Source: Evernia prunastri (taxonomy: Eukaryota; Ascomycota; Lecanoromycetes; Lecanorales; Parmeliaceae). From it: a DNA stretch of 64,000 nt. The stretch covers positions 124,001 to 188,000 of the forward strand of contig NKYR01000025.1 in the NCBI GenBank assembly GCA_003184365.1, written 5' to 3'. The notes under the pieces were generated by a model. It was not told where the DNA came from, made no database searches, and saw only the letters and a list, made by a program, of their open reading frames with translations. Every line of letters begins with the position of its first letter. Position 1 is the first letter of the stretch. Below are positions 57,196 through 64,000 of this stretch, piece by piece. The position numbers and the translations under genes are program-made.

Positions 57196-58912
57196 ATGAG
57201 CGCATCTATCTACAATGGGCTGTCCCAGCTGAACTCATCCATTCACAATGGTTTGTCCCATATGAACGCATCTGTCGGCAACGGGCAGCTCCAGAATTTT
57301 CTGCGCTCATCACGCCTCGAGAGAAGTAATTGATCTCAGAGAACGTGTATCCATTTTCTTTCGGCTAAGATCGCTCTCAGTCGATTCCTCGCCCGCCAAG
57401 ATGGCAACGTACTTTTTGATTTTCGCTGTTGCTGCTGCTAGCATGATCAATTTTGTGAGACCGAAACAAACCCGTTCGGAAGCCACTTTGCAGCGAGAAC
57501 CTCCATTGGTCCAGGGTAGCGTTTGGAAATTTTTGCGACATGGAACGCATATCCTTGACGCTTTAGCCGCCGAGAACATGCATAAGGTTCCCCATGGTAT
57601 CTTCACCGTCGCCGTTCTCGGCTGGCATATCTACGTTGTCAATTCTCCCGAAATGACCCAAGTCATACAATCAAGGTCAAAGTATACAGGATTGGGGTGG
57701 ATTTCAGTTCTCGTTATGGCGAGTATGGGCGGTCAGCCCAAAAAAGCCACCCAACTTCTCTTCAAGGGTGTCGATCGTGCCGACGTGGGGAATGGCCTCG
57801 GCTTCGTTCACGATTATCATAAAGTTGAACTAAGGGCCATGTCACTTGGAAATAGTCTGGATGCCATGCAGGAAGACTTCGTTGCAGCATGGGATCCGTT
57901 CATTGACTCGCTCAGGGCGTCCATCAAGAGTGGTCACGGGAAAGTGGATCTTTGGGAGTGGCTGCGCATGTCGATAACAGTCTCCGTGTCACGAGGCGTC
58001 TGGGGTCCGAAGAGTCCATACTGCCACAATCCCATCTTGTGGGAACAATTCTGGACATTCAACCGAAGTTATAATTTTCTGAAGTACAACTTCCCTCGCA
58101 TTTTCGCCCGTCGTGGAGCCGAAGCGCGCGAGAAAGTCGTTGATGCTTTTGGCGAGTATGATGAAAATGGGGGGTACGAGACCGCGAGCCGGCTGGCGCA
58201 AGACCGTGCAAAAGTTCTCGAGAAAACCGGGCTGGACCGGCGCGAACTGGCTCGCATGGCGATGCCCCAAAGTGTCGGACAATTCGACAACTCGGCCACC
58301 GTTACCTTTGCCGTCCTATCCTTCATCCTCCACGACCCCGAACTCCTGGCACGCATCCGAAGCGAACTTGATGAACACGCAACGAAGCGCGACGATCAAG
58401 GCCGCAGGTCCGTCGACACTCTCCGAATCGGCAGAGACTGCCCCCTCCTGCTGTCCACGTTCCACGAAGTGCTGCGCTGGATCGCGGTGGGCGTGACCAT
58501 CCGTCGGATCGAGCAGGACTACCCCTTGACGATCAAGGAGGACAGCACCGAGTACCTCCTCCGCAAGGGCAACTTCATCTGGGGTTCCGGCGTCGCCATC
58601 CACACCTCCTCCGACTTCTACAAGGACGCCGACCGGTTCATCCCGGATCGCTTCCTCGGCGTGCGCTATCCCGAGACCCAGATGCCCGACATCTTCCGGG
58701 CGTTCGGCGGCGGAGGCAACATCTGCCTGGGGCGCCATTTCGCTCGCACGATCGTCCCCGGGACCGTCGGGACCCTATTGATGGCGTTCGACTTCGAGCC
58801 GTTCGACGGTAAGCCGCTGTGTGTGCCGAACCGCAAGGATCTCATGCTCGGCCATGCCACTCCGAATCCGTTCGGAAACACCATTGCCACGGTCAAAGCG
58901 AGGGATGCGTAG
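57196..58912 (+). CDS. Cytochrome P450, CYP7/CYP8-like fungal clade
   Basis: Two exons, 57196-57325 and 57381-58912, with a 55-nt intron (GTAATT..CTAAG..TCTCAG); 553 aa. The heme loop is FGGGGNICLGRHFA with the Cys ligand, the K-helix is EVLR (STFHEVLRWIAVG), and the PERF-like segment is DRFIPDRFLG. The I-helix region reads MPQSVGQFDNSATVTFAVLS, lacking the classic (A/G)GxxT, as in CYP7/CYP8 type enzymes that act on sterols or oxidised lipids. The first exon codes a leader of three near-repeats (ASIYNGLSQLNS, SIHNGLSHMNA, SVGNGQLQN) ahead of the membrane helix MATYFLIFAVAAASMINFV. If only the second ATG (57401) is used the protein has 503 aa. Its place beside the cyclase locus makes a role in triterpene or sterol oxidation attractive but unproven. 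Confidence 0.88.
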
Positions 58913-60102
58913 TTGCGTGATTGTGGATTGGATGCTCTTACGTTGCCTTCTATCTTCAGTCTTGTGTAGTCATAGGTATCTAGACTTAGAGGGAGTTGAA
59001 TTCAAATCCCCGTCTTTGCCCCCCATCATCATCCATTCGTCGACAGAATGTCTGTGTGCGAACCCCATCCGAAGCATACTGGGCCCCTTATGTTCCAGGG
59101 ACGCTTTCAAGATACCCGAAAAAAAAGAAAGCGGGGCAAAACCCAACGGCTCCTTACGCACTCCTAGTCCTACCTTAGCGCTGAACACTACAAAACCCCC
59201 CTTCAACAACATCAACCTTTATCACACGGTATCAGCCTTCACATATCATTAGACATGTCCAGTCAACCCAAAACAGCTGGGGAATCGTGTAGATGTCGTC
59301 TGCGGGGTTCCAACACTGGGGGCTAACTACCTGAAGAGTGCATATGCAGTCCCTCTCCAGCGCTAAAGAAAGAACTCCCACTGCTTGTGCAGCGTAGACC
59401 TGGCGTGAAAAACTGAAGCTATAAGTTATACAAGTGTGGCCGGGCGGGGGGAGGGGGGGGGGGGGGGGGGGGGGAGGAAATGAATGCTATGCCTCTGAAA
59501 GAGATGGAATCGAATTGGAGAAGAGAGCTCCGATCGAGACACGAGTTTTCCTGGTCATCACGTCTCTGATACGAGTCATGTCCTTCTATGGGATATTGCC
59601 ATGCTGTGCGAAGTTTGTCATGCTGGAGTATGCGGAATGGCCCTACAATGCGAAAGTCCACTAATACGAAATCGCCACGCTATGCGACCGACTTGCCCCC
59701 CAGTCCCACTGTGGGCGAGGAGAAGATACGTCTATAGGTAACCTTAAAGGAATTCTAACAACGGCAGCAGCATGTTCAGTGGGGCCCATCCGTTTATAAC
59801 GCGAAAGGGTTGAGTCATATCGAACAGAGCTAGAAAATCAAGGCTTGGCGCTCAGCATTCGGCTTTCCAACCTCTCAGCCCATCTCTCTTTCTCCATCTT
59901 GTGGGCCTCACCTACAGCATTCCAAGCTACGGCACTGTTTCTTCACGGAACCATGTGCGTTGCCTAGCTCCAGGCTCGCAAGCACTATACACCATCACCC
60001 TCTCGTTGCAATTCGATCGCGCCCTTTCTGGGACTTCTATCCGAGTCTACCGGCGCACTTCCTACATCTCTCACTTGCACTCCCAATTTTGATCACTCCA
60101 TC
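58913..60102. other. Spacer, second P450 / phosphotransferase
   Basis: About 1.2 kb between tandem plus-strand genes. A G22 homopolymer (listed) interrupts it. No gene seen. Confidence 0.5.
59453..59474 (+). repeat. G22 homopolymer tract
   Basis: Twenty-two consecutive G, preceded by CGGGGGGA. Similar but shorter G/C runs occur at 45042-45053 and 55334-55344. Confidence 0.9.
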
Positions 60103-61577
60103 ATGAGCGGCAACGAGTCCACAGAAAGTGGACGTTACACTGATGACCCTTGGCCCAAGATGCCGGATGGGGAAGACTTCGATGGCGAGCAGCTGCTCGG
60201 CCTGGTCCGCAGCGGCAACAGCCCGTTTCGCGGAGCCTGGGACGTAAACCTCCTGATTCGAGAGATTGAAGAGAATCTAGATACCCAGGTCGTCGACATC
60301 CCAGTCGTCTCCAAAGGCTCCAACAACTACGTGAGTGTCTCGTCTACAATTTTTCATGCTTCGATTTCGTCCATGCTGAAGCTGGGGCCGGATAACGCTC
60401 AGGGCTTCCATTTCAAGCTTTCGAACCGACCGGACGTTGTGGCCCGTTTGGCTCGTGGCGACGTCAACATGCCTGATTTTGACGGCTTTCCAATGCATAG
60501 GCAAGTTCCCGAAGCCATGTTCGAGGTGGCGGTGTATGAGCTTTTGCTTTCAGAGCCTCAGATCTTGGCCTCCCGCTTGCTTTATAAGCGATTCCCAGTT
60601 CAGCACGTTGCTCCCAGGCCTGATGTTCCTCAGGATATCGTGGGCCGTCGTTTGTTTCTATTCCAAAGAACAGAAGGAGAAAGCAGCGTATGGCGCAATC
60701 TTGGCGCGAAAGAAAGGGTGTGTGCCTATTTTACTGCTCCACTCAATCCAGCTCACTTACGCAAAGTTTTCTCTAGGCCTGTCTTCTCGCTCAGTCAGCC
60801 CGTCTCCGCGCATCATTGTTCAACTTTAATCTTCCGCTGAACTTCGCCACCACCTGGCTATACGAACGTCTCTTCGAACAGAAGCCGCAATCGCTCCCGT
60901 TGCCCGTTGCCCCCACCCGCGAATTCTGTATCGCTCTGTTTACGGCCAAAGTCAAGGCGACTATCAAGAACCTAGGCGACATGATCGGGTGGGAGAGTGA
61001 CAACAACACCGTAGGTCCCGTCGCTATAGCGGCCAAGCAGTCTCTCTTGCATCTGATTCCACACATAATGCCTGGAAATAGCGACAGCGGCAGCGACCAG
61101 GTCTCTCTCTATCGACTTGTTCTCGAATACGGCGATTTTGGCATTCACAACATGTCGATCACGACGGATGCAGACGGCCAACCCCTGATAACGTCCCTGT
61201 ACGACTGGGAGACTGGATGCATCGTGCCTGCCATCTTGTCTGATCCGTTGATGGCGGTGGTCGGTGTCGATCTAGTGACAGACGAAGACGCCAAGCCTTC
61301 AACTACCCGAGTGGAAGACGACGAACCTCCGGAGAACCGTGCGCAATTCATGGCATGGTCGCGGCAATATATCAAAGTACGACCCATTTGCTCAAGTCCC
61401 CGCTTTTATGAGTATAAGTGACTGACATTCTCCGGGGCTTCCAAGGTTCTCTTCGATCACGCGCCCGGTTACGAAAAAGCAATCCGGGCGGGCAAAGACG
61501 CCCGTCACCTCTGGTTCGCGCTGCGAGATTGGCGCGGCGACGATCCGGAGGACTGGTGCGCTGGGAGTTTGGGCTGA
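60103..61577 (+). CDS. Phosphotransferase enzyme (APH-like kinase) family protein
   Basis: Four exons, 60103-60330, 60403-60717, 60777-61376 and 61446-61577; 424 aa. The fold has the Gly/Ser/Asn loop VSKGSNNYGFHFKLSNRPDV that stands in for the nucleotide loop, VARLARGDVNMPDFDG after it, the catalytic loop LEYGDFGIHNMSI with Asp and Asn, and the metal-binding LYDWETGCIVPAI (DxW). The last exon gives HAPGYEKAIRAGKDARHLWF and ALRDWRGDDPEDW. Such fungal aminoglycoside-phosphotransferase-like proteins are numerous and mostly uncharacterised. The first intron is 72 nt with no stop, so retention would add 24 residues between SNNY and GFHFK; splicing is preferred because SKGSNNYGFHFK is the family pattern. 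The catalytic-loop His of the common HGD is Tyr here. Confidence 0.85.
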
Positions 61578-62331
61578 GAGGAGATTGAAGGAGCTTGGCG
61601 CTGATTGATTGATTGGGCGGCGGTGGTCGGAGGGCTGGGGCTGGATTGGACGGTTGCAGGGGTTTAGCATTCGTGAAGAAAAGCTTCCCTCTTATGAAGC
61701 GATGCTCGAGCTGGCATTAATGAAAAGTCGCTGAGGGACCGAGGAGCCCAAGCGCTCCGGACCGAACTTGTATCTCGTCAATGCCCATCTCACTGCTAGA
61801 GCGTCACCGTGTACGAATCTCTGAGGTACCGAAGAGCCCAAGCGCTCCGAACCGGAACGAGTGTCTCGTCAGTGCCCGTCTCACTCCTAGACCGTCACCG
61901 TCGTGTACGCCCCGGAAAGACATGGCATGGCATGGGAGTCGGGTGGTCCCGCCATCTCGGGGTATGATATGGGGTATCGGAGTTTTCACCCATGCCGTTC
62001 CCAGGATGGTATGGGATTCACAGGTAGCGTCTCGTGACATGGGATGTTCCTGGAATCAGTTCATGGGATGGTATGTTTACTGGAGGTCCCGATGGCGGAT
62101 CAGATAAGATGGTCGTACTATACATTGCTGTAGCCATTCTAGCCGTCGTTCTAGTCCTCATCGTTACCGATGTGACTCTGTCTACGGCTATTTCTGCCTG
62201 CCATATCTGCGTTGCGGGTATAGCGGTATCGCGACGCAGCTACATTGACTGATCTGGCTTGTGTAGAGCACTGGATCTGTCAGGGAAGACAAGTGTACGA
62301 GAGATCCCACCACCTAACCAAAATCCCCGAG
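61578..62331. other. Convergent spacer with tandem duplication
   Basis: 754 nt between two converging genes. It carries the 90-bp tandem duplication (listed) and a stretch of CATGG/GGTAT-rich low complexity (61918-62080). No gene is seen. Confidence 0.45.
61731..61912 (+). repeat. About 90-bp tandem duplication
   Basis: Unit 1 (61731-61820) and unit 2 (61821-61912) align over their full length, sharing CTGAGG, GAGCCCAAGCGCTCCG, CTCGTCA, TCTCACT and CGTCACCG. They differ by substitutions, many of them transitions, and a few short gaps. Confidence 0.85.
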
Positions 62332-64000
62332 TCAGACCCCGCCAACCTGATTCGGACAAGCACCGTCGGGGCCCGGAGATGGGTGCACGGCGCCCCCGCA
62401 GGCTGGGTTGCAGTTGCAGGTATTGGGCTCGCTGGCGCCATGTTGCAACGGCTGTCCCAGTCTAGGTCACGTCAGTGGTGCTTCTGGCTTTGGATATGTT
62501 TCCCTTCTTCGAAGGAGTTTGGGGGTGGTGGGGGGGAGGTAACTTACATTTTGGTGCAACGTGGGACACAAGAGGTCGTGGTCGTGGTCGGTGGGGGTGC
62601 GACGCAAGGGATATTCAGACTTGGCACAGCGGTGCAGATGTCCTAGGCAATGCTCACGCGTCAGCTCCTTTTTTTCTTTTGAGTCGGACCTGGGCCGATC
62701 AAAAGACGTCCAGGCAGTCCGGCATTGGTTCGCACAGCTCACCAGGCACTTGGAAGCTCCAAACGCAAGGGACGCAAGCATAGAGGATCACTTACAGCTG
62801 TGAGAGGAGTGGTGATTGGGAAAAACGCCTTCGTACCACTGGTGTTCGGTTCCGAAAGGGTCAATGTTGTCGTTCTTGCGGACAGGGTGCTGGGATAAGG
62901 AGGGCCAAGGATCAAAACGCCGTTGTCGCATTCGAAGAACGGCGGTCCCCAATAAGGCGAACCAGGGCCAAATACCACCACCGAACATGCCACGCTAGTG
63001 GGGATGATAGCACCTGAGGATGTCGTCGTGAGCGAAGTACTTGCGACCTGGTTCGGACAGTCCGAATAAGATTCTTGGGCCTTGCGATGGTTCCAAGTTC
63101 CGTCCTTGCACTGACAAACGAAAGAATTGCTGTCTTCCTCGGAGAGAAACCAGAATTTTGTGCATTCGGCAGGCGTGGAGCTGGTGGCAGAGATGGAGGT
63201 AGCAGTCGATTGAGGATTGGCTGTTGTGGCTGCTGAGACTATCGTGGGTACTACTACATTCGGGTCCTGCGCAGTGGACGGACAAAAGGTGCTCGAAGAG
63301 CCCGCTGCAGCAACAGTCGTCTGGATCCCAGCAGTTATGGTACAGCATGTACAATAGACGTCACTGCCGAAACTATACGACAGGTCCATCAGTCTCAAAT
63401 CCAATGTTTCAGTCACGAGGAATTGCGGAGTATTTCACCTAGTCATTACGCAACTTGGGTTGGCTGTGGTACCATTGGATTGAATGGTAGCTGTCCCACT
63501 GCCGTAGGCTACGCCGAGTGCGGAGTACGCAGCCAGCCAAGAAGTCACGTTTGCAGCGAGCGTTGAGAAAAGCCCATCTAGAGACGCGTTGGCCACTGCA
63601 ACCGATGACCCCATTCCTACTCCTGGAATTCCAGCGGCATAACTTGGGATTGGGATGCTGGCCGTAATCAGACCGGAGAAAATGTCCACAAAGCTACCGC
63701 TGATCGCGCCACTGGAAGCACTTGAAGAGGCTGTTGCACTTGAAGAGGCTGTTGAGCGAACGGCAGAAGACAGACTGGATATTTCGAAAGTGGTTGACCG
63801 AGATCGAGACTGTAAGGAGTTGATCTCGCTGGGACCCTCATCTGACGAGTCTGGTGGGTTCGACCCGGCTTCTGGGTCATCCGGATCTGGGCTTGTCCAG
63901 TCAAAGCCGATCGGTATCTCGTCAGTCTTAGTATCACATATGAAATGCAGAAGAAAGCCTAGGAATTTGAGTATTGTCTTGCAGAGCTGAGGGATCTTCG
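62332..64000 (-). CDS. Ser/Thr- and Cys-rich probable secreted or cell-wall protein, 5' part outside window
   Basis: Exons seen (minus strand): 64000-63439, 63372-62796, 62642-62548 and 62461-62332; the introns all have GT..AG ends and keep frame. The visible 454 residues start inside a region KIPQLCKTILKFLGFLLHFI, then an acidic linker (DWTSPDPDDPEAGSNPPDSS), a Ser/Thr/Ala stretch, a small Gly/Ala-rich domain (SFVDIFSGLITASIPIPSYA), and several Cys-bearing blocks: VYCTCCTITAGIQ, CTKFWFLSEEDSNSFVCQCK, DICTAVPSLNIPCVAPPPTT and CNCNPACGGAVHPSPGPDGA, then CPNQVGGV and stop. Paired cysteines and Ser/Thr linkers suggest an extracellular protein; large chitinases and other cell-wall enzymes often have such tails. 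No catalytic domain is visible because the N-terminus lies beyond the window, so I assign no function. Confidence 0.7.

Noticed and set aside
60331..60402. Treating the stop-free 72-nt stretch of the APH-like gene as coding
   Set aside because: GTGAGT and CTCAG ends flank it and splicing gives the conserved SKGSNNYGFHFK; it is noted as possible intron retention only.

Overview
The window is nuclear DNA of a filamentous ascomycete (Pezizomycotina). The evidence is genes interrupted by short introns (about 49-150 nt, GTRNGT donors, CTRAY branch points close to the acceptor), fungal-specific families (Fmp27, Pot1, Zn2Cys6 regulator, urease accessory protein, secondary-metabolism P450s) and about 1-3 kb between genes. 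The class cannot be fixed from the sequence. I rebuilt exon structures by hand from frame, splice consensus and family conservation. All coordinates are on the + strand of the window.

Regions 1-26.8 kb and 28.7-41 kb are housekeeping: an IRC22/TRAP-alpha-like ER protein (cut by the window start), a CCCH zinc-finger protein, the telomere protein Pot1, a formaldehyde-dehydrogenase-like zinc dehydrogenase, cohesin Scc3/STAG, urease accessory UreD, Pol III subunit Rpc4, a Zn2Cys6 regulator, a B-type cyclin, the giant lipid-transfer protein Fmp27, a small one-pass membrane protein and uracil phosphoribosyltransferase. A decayed GH128-type glucanase lies between Scc3 and UreD. Two large spacers (21.4-24.5 and 26.8-28.7 kb) hold only low-complexity DNA and pentanucleotide microsatellites.

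Region 41.5-61.6 kb is more accessory. It holds a polytopic membrane protein of unknown function and then a likely triterpenoid locus: a P450, a squalene-hopene cyclase (DVDD catalytic motif), an MFS transporter broken by one in-frame TAG, a TMEM97-like EXPERA protein and a second P450. A 293-bp inverted-repeat element with TTAGGG repeats in its arms sits before the second P450. A phosphotransferase (APH-like) and a Ser/Thr/Cys-rich probable cell-surface protein, cut by the window end, follow.

The most unusual observations concern RNA processing and the accessory region: a candidate recursive splice site (two introns joined by a zero-length exon) in the cyclase gene, a 6-nt micro-exon in the dehydrogenase, the cyclase/P450/transporter locus itself, the telomere-repeat MITE, and the nonsense-interrupted transporter.
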